A stretch of DNA of 12,257 nucleotides from an uncultured delta proteobacterium (GCA_903893335.1 CAITLX010000682.1:1-12257); one strand, 5' to 3'; positions 5,968 through 12,257 are shown, numbered from the stretch's first letter. Numbers and translations are program-made. Notes: generated from the letters alone by a model not told the origin.

Positions 5968-8922
5968 TCAGGGTAGAGGGGAGGCCGGTGCGCCGGGCGT
6001 CGTCGTCGGCGCGACCGCGGGCGCCTTCGGCTTCAACCACCAGGGCAGCGCCTTGCTGGTGCTGGCCGCCGGGGGCGCAGGCGCAGCCGCGGGCGGTTGC
6101 TCGGTCGGCGTTGCGGGCAATGCAGGCGGAGGAGACGCCGGGGTCGCCGCAGGCGAGCCGCCAGCGGGCACCTTCGGCTTCAGCCACCAGGGTTGCTTCT
6201 TGACGGGAGGCGCCCCAGGCGGCTCGGCAGAGGCTCGTGCGTTGGTAGGATTGGGGGCATCGACCGCGAGCGGCGGCGCCGACTTGGCGGCCACGCCGAC
6301 GGGGGGGGCGCCGCTCGGCGCGTCGTCGGGGCAGCCGTCGCCGTCGAGGTAGCCGTTCTTCGTCTCGGGGTCGCTGGGGCAGCGATCGAGGTCGTCGGTG
6401 ACCCCATCGCCGTCGCGATCGCCCGCCATGCCGACGACCTGGGCGCCCGCCGAACCTTTGAACTTCACGACCCCGGAGCCGTCGAAGGTCGGGGCGCCCT
6501 CTTCGGGGGGCGCGGTGGGGAGGCTGCGCACGGCCAGCTCCGTGTCGAACCGTGTCGTGCGGCTCGGAGTCGAGTCGAAGAGGGCAATCTGCACCGATCC
6601 CTGCGGCTCTCCGGCGAACGTCACGCTCGCGGCGTAGCGCCCGGGTGGGAGGCCGCACAGGTCGACGCCAGCGTCGGACGAGGTGCGACGGTCGCGCGCG
6701 ACGAGCGCGATGTGCTTGGTGGCGGCCTCGCCCCGCTCGGCCGCGACCTCGAGGTTGACGTCCGCGGAGCGGTCGGACGGGCTGGCGGCGATCGTGAAGC
6801 AGCGCGACGGCGACCCCTCCGGGATCGTGATCGGCACCACGTAGGGCTTGGCCAGGCGATCGGCGCGGCTCTCCTCCACGTCGGCGAGCAGCTTGACGTA
6901 TCGGTCATTGGCCGCGCGCCGCGCGACGCTCACGAGCCAAGACCGGCTCCCGGGCTGCAGCGAGCCGACGTCGCCGCCGACTCGGTGCTCGTCGGCCCAC
7001 TTCTGCACCGCGGCGTCGACCAGCGGAACCATCGCCTTCGCGAGCGTCGCCTGGACGGTCTCGGGCGTGGGCGGCGAGGCCTTGTGACCCTCCAGCTTGT
7101 GCTCGGGGCTTGCCGGCGTCTCGACGTCGCGCGCGTCGAACGGCACCCGGACGGTCGATACCGCGCGAGCATCGACGGCCCCCGCGATCGGGTGCACCGA
7201 GACGGTCGCCCGCGCCTCGCCGCGTCGGCGCAGCACGGTGCTCTCGTACTCGTAGGTGCGCTGGTCGTCGATCTCGAGCTCTTGCGGCGTTGCGTTCGCG
7301 GTCTGCTCGGCCTGCGCGAGCTGGGCAGCCGCGCTGGTGACTCGCGCCCGCCCGACGCCGTCGCCCAGGGCGCTCGCGCCGCTGCTGCAGGCGGCCCCGG
7401 CGGCCAGCCCGCCGAAGAAGCCGAGCTGATCGCCGACCCTCTTGCACGCGGCCGCGGCCAGGTCGGCCGTCTTCTTGGCCCCCTCCTCGAGGAGCTTCGC
7501 CTCGGTCGTACGGCTCTCGAGGTCGTGGCGCGCCTGCTCCAGCGCCTTCTGCGCGACGTCGTAGGCCTCATTGTGCACGCGCTTCTTGCCCGCCGACCAG
7601 ACGTGCGTCGCGTGCTCCGTCGTCGTCTCGAGCTCGGGGATGTTGAACGCGACCTCGAGCTCGACGGCGTGCGTCGCCGTGCCCGCGGGCGCGTCTCGCT
7701 CGCGAAGGAGGCGGAAGCCGCGCTTCGCTCGCTCGCGCGCGAGCGCGGGGTCGCCGCTCGCGGCCTTGGTCGCCTCGTCGAGCGCGGCAGCGAACGCCGT
7801 GCCCGTCGCGCCGCGCATCCGGACGATGGCGGTCAGCCGGATCGCCTTCTCGGCGGGCACGAGCTTCTCGCCGACGAGGTGGAACGCGTCGACGACGCGG
7901 TCGCGCACGAGCACCATGCGGCTCGGACCGTACGGGCCGGAGCCGCTCTCGGGCTCCCAGCGCACGACGGGCATGCGGCACTCGAGGCCGGTCTCCTTGC
8001 CCATCGGGAAGCGGCTGCAGAGCGCGGAGTCGATGCCCGCGACGGTGCGAACGGCGTCGAAGGCGACGCCCGGTGGGTCGGTCTGGTCGGGCGCCGGCGT
8101 CGCGAGCCATTCGGTGAGCGCGGTGGCCTCGCGCGGGAGGGGAGGCGGGTGGTCGGCGCGCACGAAGCACCGCTTGAAGTCGTCGAGCGGCACCGTCAGG
8201 CGGCGGGTGCCGCCGTCGGATTCGAGCTGGAGCCCCACGCTGACGGCGCCGACGCTGCCCTGGAGCAGGGCGGCGCGATCGGGATCGCGTCCCGCGTAGA
8301 GCCCCGTTCCTGCCACGGTGTAGGGCATGCTCGTCAGGTCGTGGAGGCCGCCGAGGATCGGGGTGATCTCGCCACAGCTGCCGCTCGTGACCGCGAGCTC
8401 GACGTGATCGGGGCGATCGGTCAGCGCCTCGCGCGCCAGCAGGCTCTCGTCGACGACGCAGCGCCAGGCCGCGACCGACGCGGCATCGTCATTGCCAGGG
8501 GTATTTCGGAGCCAAACGGTGGAGCCCGCGTCGTCCTTGACGAGGAGCGCCAGCCATGGCGACTTCATGCCGACGGTGGTCGATTCCGTGCGCGAGACGA
8601 CCGTGTAGCGTCGGTTGGGGACGCCCTCGAAGCGTGTCCAGCCGGCGCTCGGTGGGCTCGGGGCGCCGGTCGTCGAAGCGTCCTGCACCGCCGAGATCGT
8701 CTCGAGCTCGCAGATGCGCTTGGTCACCGGAGCGGCCCAGCGAAAGGCCTCGGCGCTCGTGACGCGCTGGAAGCCCACGACACGCGGCTTGTCGCCGGGT
8801 CGCAGCGCGACGCCCTCCTGTCGCCAGACGCAGTCGAGCGAGGCGACCGTGCTCGTGAGCAGAAGGGCCCAGAGGCTCGCGGACAGGCTGCGCAATCGGC
8901 CACGACGGAGCAGGCTACGCAT
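5968..8922 (-). CDS. Giant exported protein, copy B, paralogue of the 1962-4817 product
   Basis: 984 residues from ATG 8922, with GGAGG 3 nt upstream. It aligns end to end with copy A at clearly high identity, and residue numbers agree from about 550 to 866. Same order of parts: hydrophobic signal (LSASLWALLLTSTVA), Cys-containing domain (C71, C154, C183, C252, C302, C315), helical region 450-545 split by a Gly/Ala hydrophobic stretch (about 498-515), beta-sandwich-like domain with C708 and C756, TSP3-like Asp repeat (835-866), and a longer Pro-rich tail with PWWLKPK at 910-916 and 960-966. The lipobox is poor: Cys31 sits in ASLDC, with Asp at -1, unlike GSPGC in copy A. It may be a signal peptidase I substrate or an unprocessed anchor. 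The extended open frame upstream to 9606 overlaps another gene and is not used. Function not recognised; an envelope partner of copy A is inferred. Confidence 0.85.
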   Translation of the reverse strand: MRSLLRRGRLRSLSASLWALLLTSTVASLDCVWRQEGVALRPGDKPRVVGFQRVTSAEAFRWAAPVTKRICELETISAVQDASTTGAPSPPSAGWTRFEGVPNRRYTVVSRTESTTVGMKSPWLALLVKDDAGSTVWLRNTPGNDDAASVAAWRCVVDESLLAREALTDRPDHVELAVTSGSCGEITPILGGLHDLTSMPYTVAGTGLYAGRDPDRAALLQGSVGAVSVGLQLESDGGTRRLTVPLDDFKRCFVRADHPPPLPREATALTEWLATPAPDQTDPPGVAFDAVRTVAGIDSALCSRFPMGKETGLECRMPVVRWEPESGSGPYGPSRMVLVRDRVVDAFHLVGEKLVPAEKAIRLTAIVRMRGATGTAFAAALDEATKAASGDPALARERAKRGFRLLRERDAPAGTATHAVELEVAFNIPELETTTEHATHVWSAGKKRVHNEAYDVAQKALEQARHDLESRTTEAKLLEEGAKKTADLAAAACKRVGDQLGFFGGLAAGAACSSGASALGDGVGRARVTSAAAQLAQAEQTANATPQELEIDDQRTYEYESTVLRRRGEARATVSVHPIAGAVDARAVSTVRVPFDARDVETPASPEHKLEGHKASPPTPETVQATLAKAMVPLVDAAVQKWADEHRVGGDVGSLQPGSRSWLVSVARRAANDRYVKLLADVEESRADRLAKPYVVPITIPEGSPSRCFTIAASPSDRSADVNLEVAAERGEAATKHIALVARDRRTSSDAGVDLCGLPPGRYAASVTFAGEPQGSVQIALFDSTPSRTTRFDTELAVRSLPTAPPEEGAPTFDGSGVVKFKGSAGAQVVGMAGDRDGDGVTDDLDRCPSDPETKNGYLDGDGCPDDAPSGAPPVGVAAKSAPPLAVDAPNPTNARASAEPPGAPPVKKQPWWLKPKVPAGGSPAATPASPPPALPATPTEQPPAAAPAPPAASTSKALPWWLKPKAPAVAPTTTPGAPASPLP
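6301..6308. repeat. C8 homopolymer in the coding strand of copy B
   Basis: Eight G on the plus strand, read as eight C in the copy B gene. It encodes the Ala-Pro-Pro just after the Asp repeat and before the PWWLKPK tail. Copy A has no such tract at the matching place. Confidence 0.8.
6870..6959. repeat. 90-bp perfect repeat inside the paralogues, copy B
   Basis: Identical at every base to 2765-2854 and in the same orientation, forming a direct repeat 4105 bp away. A recombination between the two would delete the 279-residue gene and fuse the paralogues in frame. Confidence 0.9.
7873..7986. repeat. 114-bp near-identical block inside the paralogues, copy B
   Basis: Partner of 3771-3884, with two mismatches in 114 bp. 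The offset is 4102 rather than 4105 because the paralogues differ by one codon between the two blocks. Confidence 0.85.
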
Positions 8923-8928
8923 TGGCCT

Positions 8929-8940
8929 CCAGTAGACTGG
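8929..8940. promoter_or_regulatory. Near-palindrome CCAGTAGACTGG beside the copy B ribosome site
   Basis: Perfect 5-bp arms surround a 2-nt centre, and the element overlaps by two bases the GGAGG (8926-8930 on the minus strand) that serves copy B. A 2-nt loop is too tight for an RNA hairpin, so if real it is more likely a DNA-binding site. Chance remains possible. Confidence 0.25.
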
Positions 8941-8959
8941 GGCGGAGCCACCGGCAACC

Positions 8960-8980
8960 GCTGAGCCTTTCAGCCAGGCT
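8960..8980 (-). other. Competing small hairpins between the TerB-like gene and copy B
   Basis: GCTGA/TCAGC (8960-8964 with 8970-8974) and AGCCT/AGGCT (8964-8968 with 8976-8980) are mutually exclusive 5-bp stems in the 74-nt gap. They follow the TerB-like stop by about 17 nt. There is no T tract, so at most a weak attenuator or spacer structure. Confidence 0.2.
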
Positions 8981-8996
8981 TTGCTGTCATTGCGCC

Positions 8997-10499
8997 CTAT
9001 CCGCTCGTTACCGCCGTGCCGATCTCCTGACGCAGCTTCGCGTAGCGATCGCTCGTCACGAACACGAGCAGATCGTCCATGCGCTCCTTCACCTCGCTCT
9101 CGCTCTCGAGCGTGAGCATGCGCTCGGCGGCGCCGAGATCGGCGGCGAGCAGCAGGCCGGCGCGCGAGGCCGTGCAATCGGCGGCCGTGGCCCAGCGGCG
9201 CAGGTTGGTGCGCCCCCCCTCCTCGACGAAGCGCAGGAAATGCCCGCGCAACCGGTCGATGGCCGACGGTTCGAGCACGGGCTCGATCGCCGCCGCGATC
9301 GGAGCGACGCGCGATTTGAGGTCCGCGCTGAGCGGCAACCCCGGGTTTCCGATGTGCAGCGCGGCGAGGAAGATGTCCTCGAGGTCGGGGATCGACGGCA
9401 CGAGCAGCCGCACGAAGTGCTCCTCGCGGTACCAGGAGAGGTGGCGCCCCGCGACGAAGGCAAGCTCGCGCGCCGAGCGGCCCGAGAGCGCCTGCTTGCC
9501 GAGCCGCGACGCGGGGGGAATGCCCGGTAGCATCTCGGCGATCCCCTCGAACGAGGGGTCGGCGTAGAACGGCGGCGCGGGCATTCCGAGGATCGCAGCT
9601 CCCCACGAGAAGCAGCGCACTCCCTGCAAGGTCGACTTCGCGGCGTCCTGCTTGGTCGCGGGGTCGGGCTTCGGCAGCGCCTTGTCACGGCGCAGCGCCG
9701 AGATGCGCCCGAGCAGCACGGCCGGCGCGACGACGGCGAAGATCTGCCCGGTGAGGACCTCCTCCTCGGGGTGGAACAGCAGGCGCGTCCACGACGAGAG
9801 GCTGACCGAGCTGGTCGGCTGGATGAGCCCGGCGGGGGTGTACTGGCGCACGAGCGCGCGCTCCTCGTCGCCCGCGGCGCCGAGGTAGACGAGCGCCTGC
9901 GCGGTGGCGTAGCGGCGATCGAGGTCGCCGGCGCGGGTGTGCACGCGCAAGAGCCCGCGCATCGCCTCGACGTCGCGCGGGTCGTGGCGCACGCGGCGCG
10001 CGAGGTGCGCCGGGTCGTCCTCGGTGTCCTCGACGCGACCGGCGTCGTCGGCGGACACGTCCGAGAGGTCGACCTCGACGGCGACCTGCGAGCGGGCCTC
10101 CTCGAGCTCCCCCTCGAGATCGGCGACGCGCGCCTCGAGGAACTTGATGCGGCGCTCGAGCGCGAGCGTGCGCTGGTCGGTCGCGGGCTCGAGCGGCACG
10201 AGCGAGGGGCGCGGCCCCTCCTCGTCGGCGAGCTCGCGGATGACGACGCGGTGGCGCGACTCGTACGCAGCCTGGAGCGCCTGCTCGAGCTTGCGCAGGC
10301 GCATGCGGTCGAGCCCGAGGTTGTCGGCGGCGCGGTCGAGGCGCGCGCGCTCCTCGAGCGTGATGATGCCGTCCTCGATGACCTCGGCGAAGAGCTCCTC
10401 GTACTGCGCCTCGAACTTGCCGAGGCGCACCGCCCCCGCGAGGTCACCCTGTTCGAACGTGCTCGCGTGCTCGAACGCGACGGTCTCCTGCTCGCTCAT
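8997..10499 (-). CDS. Cytoplasmic protein with TerB-like N-terminus, coiled coil and conserved-looking C-terminal domain
   Basis: 500 residues from ATG 10499, chosen because GGAGG lies 9 nt upstream and a -10 element sits just beyond. There is no signal peptide or membrane segment. Residues 30-80 (EELFAEVIEDGIITLEE, then LGLDRMRL) match the pattern of TerB-like helical domains: acidic, D-G-x-I-x-x-x-E, then a helix starting at Gly-Leu. Residues 108-138 are a predicted coiled coil. Residues 140-165 are acidic and probably disordered. Residues 163-210 resemble one TPR-like helix pair. The large remainder (210-495) has HPEEEVLTGQIFAVV, ARELAFVAGRHLSWYR and LAALHIGNPGLPLSADL. I have seen this general style in myxobacterial TPR proteins but cannot give it a function. 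It is the first gene of the minus-strand series and diverges from the kinase. A regulatory or scaffolding role for the envelope genes behind it is speculation. Confidence 0.8.
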   Translation of the reverse strand: MSEQETVAFEHASTFEQGDLAGAVRLGKFEAQYEELFAEVIEDGIITLEERARLDRAADNLGLDRMRLRKLEQALQAAYESRHRVVIRELADEEGPRPSLVPLEPATDQRTLALERRIKFLEARVADLEGELEEARSQVAVEVDLSDVSADDAGRVEDTEDDPAHLARRVRHDPRDVEAMRGLLRVHTRAGDLDRRYATAQALVYLGAAGDEERALVRQYTPAGLIQPTSSVSLSSWTRLLFHPEEEVLTGQIFAVVAPAVLLGRISALRRDKALPKPDPATKQDAAKSTLQGVRCFSWGAAILGMPAPPFYADPSFEGIAEMLPGIPPASRLGKQALSGRSARELAFVAGRHLSWYREEHFVRLLVPSIPDLEDIFLAALHIGNPGLPLSADLKSRVAPIAAAIEPVLEPSAIDRLRGHFLRFVEEGGRTNLRRWATAADCTASRAGLLLAADLGAAERMLTLESESEVKERMDDLLVFVTSDRYAKLRQEIGTAVTSG

Positions 10500-10508
10500 G
10501 CGCAAGGG

Positions 10509-10534
10509 CCTCCACCCGGTCGGCGAGACTAGCA
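10509..10534 (-). promoter_or_regulatory. Extended -10 promoter and ribosome site of the TerB-like gene
   Basis: Read on the minus strand, TGC (10534-10532) directly precedes TAGTCT (10531-10526), an extended -10 of the TGnTAnnnT type. A start of transcription near 10519 would leave a leader of about 20 nt containing GGAGG (10513-10509) at good distance from ATG 10499. A weak -35 candidate TTCCCG lies at 10556-10551, 19 nt upstream, inside the left arm of the inverted repeat. Confidence 0.5.
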
Positions 10535-10551
10535 TTCCCCCTCGGCCCAGC

Positions 10552-10580
10552 GGGAAGCCCCTGTCGCTGCCGGGCTTCCC
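10552..10580. promoter_or_regulatory. Perfect 9-bp inverted repeat in the divergent promoter region
   Basis: GGGAAGCCC (10552-10560) and GGGCTTCCC (10572-10580) are exact inverted copies separated by 11 nt, so the centres are 20 nt apart, two helical turns. That suits a dimeric regulator contacting one face of the DNA. The half-site core CGGGCTTC occurs a third time at 10588-10595. The left arm overlaps the -35 zone of the TerB-like gene. It could also fold as a hairpin, but no gene ends here. Confidence 0.5.
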
Positions 10581-10602
10581 CACCCGGCGGGCTTCGGCAG
10601 GC

Positions 10603-10608
10603 TAGACT
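10603..10608 (+). promoter_or_regulatory. -10 element of the kinase gene, possible leaderless transcript
   Basis: TAGACT ends 7 nt before the GTG at 10616, the distance at which transcription usually begins. No good ribosome site lies between. The surrounding GCTAGACT closely matches GCTAGTCT at the opposing promoter. This suggests the kinase mRNA starts at or next to its start codon. Confidence 0.4.
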
Positions 10609-10615
10609 CGGCGCC

Positions 10616-12178
10616 GTGCGCGAACCCTCCCGACGCGAGCGCTGGCTCACGTTCCTCATCGTGCCCGCGATCGTCGTCGCGGTGCTGGTGCTGGGCGGGT
10701 ACACCTTCCGCGCGACCTTCCAGGTCGAGCGGCTCGGCGAGCAGTCGGTCGTGGACGCGACGCTCTCGGTCGCCAACGAGCGCGCCGATCTGCTCGACAA
10801 GCGGATCATCGAGGAGGACAACGTCGTCCTGGCCGAGGCCGATCTCGGCGCGCTGCCGCTCGTCGCGCGACGCTGGCTCCCCACCGCGGCGCGCGAGACG
10901 CCCACGGTGCGCGCGGTGCTGGTGCTCGACCCGGTGTCGTCCACGCACGACGTGCTCGCGTTCGCGTCGCGCGCCGCCGGCGGGCCCGAGGACGACGCGT
11001 TCCGCCGCCTGCTCGTCGAGCGCCTGCTGCCCGAGCTCGAGCTGACGCGCCCGCCGCTCGACGAGCTGCGCCACCTGCACAAATCCGTCGGCGGCCAGAG
11101 CTACCTCGTCAGCTACTCGCAGCGCGTGCACGCGGGGCGGCCGTACCTCGTGGTCGCGTGGCACGACGTGCCGCGCATCGTCCACGACTTCATGCCGAGG
11201 CTCTACCCCGACGTCGCGGGCTCGACGCGCATGAACGTCGTCGACGAGGACGGCCGCGTCGTGTTCGGCCCGCCGCTGCGCGGCGGCGAGTTCACGGTCG
11301 GCAAGCCCTTCCCCACGACGCTCTACAACTGGCGCCTGCAGGTCACGCTGGGCTCGGCCGAGCAGCTGCGCAAGACCGTCGCGCAGCGCCAGCTCTTCCA
11401 GAGCCTCATGGTGGGGCTGTCGTGCGTCGTCGTCATCGCGGGCATGGCGGCGGTGCTCATCGCGTCCGAGCGCGACCGGCGCCTCTCCGCGCTCAAGAGC
11501 GACTTCGTCGCCAACGTGTCGCACGAGCTCAAGACGCCGCTGTCGCTGGTGCGCATGTTCGCCGAGCTTCTCGCCAGCGGGCGCGTCGCGAGCGAGGCCA
11601 AGCGCGTCGAGTACCTGCAGATCATCCTGCACGAGAGCGAGCGCCTGACGGGCCTCATCGACAACGTGCTCGACTTCGCGAAGCTCGAGCGCGACCGCTC
11701 GCCGTTCGTGAAGACGGAGGCCGACGTCGCCGACGTGGTCGCGCGCGCGGTCGAGGTCTACCGCTACCGCGCCGAGCGCGAGGGGATCGCCATCGAGGTC
11801 GCGGCGCCCGACGCTCCCGCCGTCGCCAGCGTAGACGAGCGCGCCATCGAGCTGGTCGTCATCAACCTGCTCGACAACGCGCTGAAGTACGCGAAGGAGG
11901 GCAAGGTCGTGCGCGTCGAGACGCGCGTGGTCGGCGCCGAGGTGCACGTCCGCGTCACCGATCAGGGGCCGGGCATCCCGCCCGACGAGCGGCGGCGCAT
12001 CTTCGAGCGCTTCGTGCGCGGCGACGGCGCGACGCGCGGCCAGGTGCGCGGCAGCGGCATCGGCCTCGCCCTCGTGCAGCAGATCGCGCGCAGCCACGGC
12101 GGGCGCGCGTGGGTCGAGTCCGAGGTCGGGCGCGGCAGCACCTTCGTCGTCGCGCTCGCGGCGGGCCGCCGGGCGTGA
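10616..12178 (+). CDS. Membrane sensor histidine kinase
   Basis: 520 residues from GTG 10616. Membrane helix 1 is about 11-28 and helix 2 about 262-283, enclosing a periplasmic sensor of about 230 residues. The end of the sensor (VVDEDGRVVFG, then LYNWRLQV) looks like a Cache/PAS-type fold. No HAMP linker is visible: helix 2 runs almost directly into the HisKA dimerisation helix with SHELKTPL and phospho-accepting His303. The ATPase domain is complete: N box with Asn417 and Asn421 (INLLDNALKY), G1 DQGPGIP (449-455), F box IFERF (462-466) and G2 GSGIGLAL (479-486). It should autophosphorylate and pass phosphate to a response regulator, none of which is in the window. Its stop overlaps the next gene by 4 nt. 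There is no visible ribosome site, and a -10 element lies just upstream. Confidence 0.93.
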   Translation: MREPSRRERWLTFLIVPAIVVAVLVLGGYTFRATFQVERLGEQSVVDATLSVANERADLLDKRIIEEDNVVLAEADLGALPLVARRWLPTAARETPTVRAVLVLDPVSSTHDVLAFASRAAGGPEDDAFRRLLVERLLPELELTRPPLDELRHLHKSVGGQSYLVSYSQRVHAGRPYLVVAWHDVPRIVHDFMPRLYPDVAGSTRMNVVDEDGRVVFGPPLRGGEFTVGKPFPTTLYNWRLQVTLGSAEQLRKTVAQRQLFQSLMVGLSCVVVIAGMAAVLIASERDRRLSALKSDFVANVSHELKTPLSLVRMFAELLASGRVASEAKRVEYLQIILHESERLTGLIDNVLDFAKLERDRSPFVKTEADVADVVARAVEVYRYRAEREGIAIEVAAPDAPAVASVDERAIELVVINLLDNALKYAKEGKVVRVETRVVGAEVHVRVTDQGPGIPPDERRRIFERFVRGDGATRGQVRGSGIGLALVQQIARSHGGRAWVESEVGRGSTFVVALAAGRRA

Positions 12179-12257
12179 GCGCGCGGCGCGCAGCGTGGGT
12201 CGCGCCCCTCGTCGCGGCGCTCCTCGCGGCGTGCGCGGGGTCGAGCGTCGAGCCGAG
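12175..12257 (+). CDS. N-terminus of a lipoprotein, coupled to the kinase gene, cut by the window edge
   Basis: A GTG at 12175 overlaps the kinase stop (GTGA, 12175-12178), typical of translational coupling. The frame starts MSARRAAWVAPLVAALLAAC and continues AGSSVEP to the edge without a stop. Two Arg, a hydrophobic core and a good lipobox (LAAC, Cys20) mark a signal peptidase II substrate. The rest lies outside, so its function is unknown; a periplasmic partner or product of the kinase pathway is plausible. Confidence 0.7.
   Translation, partial: MSARRAAWVAPLVAALLAACAGSSVEP

Noticed and set aside
5909..6658. Upstream extension of the 279-residue gene's frame to 6658
   Set aside because: It runs through the 3' end of copy B in another frame, is Arg/Pro-rich shadow sequence, and would hide the signal peptide at 5908.
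6097..8964. A 955-codon open frame on the plus strand opposite copy B
   Set aside because: It has shadow composition (Arg/Gly/Ala/Val/Asp-rich, no domains) and lies exactly opposite a real gene with a paralogue. The matching plus-strand frame opposite copy A (2979-4850) is open for the same compositional reason.
8923..9606. Upstream extension of copy B's frame to 9606
   Set aside because: It overlaps the TerB-like gene, lacks a signal peptide and would bury the good signal sequence starting at 8922.
10529..12097. A 522-codon open frame on the minus strand opposite the kinase
   Set aside because: It mirrors a histidine kinase with all motifs intact; the translation is charged low-complexity sequence without any recognisable domain.
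1..12257. Mobile elements, CRISPR arrays, tRNA or rRNA genes
   Set aside because: I saw no transposase motifs, regularly spaced repeats or cloverleaf-like sequences, and coding density leaves no room for large RNA genes.

Overview
The window is about 70% GC or higher, with strong G/C preference at third codon positions. It encodes long Ala/Pro-rich envelope proteins, a calcium-type (thrombospondin-3-like) Asp repeat, lipoproteins and an orphan-looking histidine kinase. This style fits Myxococcota, probably Polyangiales or a relative. That assignment is inferred from composition and architecture, not from a marker gene. I see no rRNA, tRNA, CRISPR array, insertion sequence or phage gene, and no gap above 300 bases without a gene.

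Layout. Plus strand, left: the end of a secreted alpha/beta-hydrolase lipase (to 910), then a small predicted outer-membrane beta-barrel with a Pro-rich N-terminal arm (974-1873). Minus strand, centre, in transcription order: a cytoplasmic protein with a TerB-like N-terminus (10499-8997); a 984-residue exported protein, copy B (8922-5968); a 279-residue exported two-helix membrane protein (5908-5069); and a 951-residue exported lipoprotein, copy A (4817-1962). All four run the same way with gaps of 59-251 nt, so they may form one transcription unit or several nested ones. Plus strand, right: a sensor histidine kinase (10616-12178) whose stop overlaps the GTG start of a new lipoprotein gene that leaves the window. 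The kinase and the TerB-like gene diverge from a 116-nt region holding a perfect 9-bp inverted repeat and two similar -10 elements.

The most interesting part is the 1962-8922 module. Two very similar giant paralogues flank a small membrane protein. Each paralogue has a Cys-containing N-terminal domain, a helical region interrupted by a Gly/Ala-rich hydrophobic hairpin, a beta-sandwich-like domain, one TSP3-like Asp repeat, and a Pro/Ala tail carrying two copies of the motif PWW(L/M)KPK. The OmpA domain that often follows such an Asp repeat is absent. The small membrane protein and the neighbouring beta-barrel also start, after signal cleavage, with aromatic-x-K motifs on Pro-rich linkers (SFEQFFQK; AYDSLFK and AYDQLFK). 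My inference is that these proteins form an undescribed envelope assembly using short aromatic-Lys motifs on flexible arms. A 90-bp block identical at every base between the paralogues suggests gene conversion.
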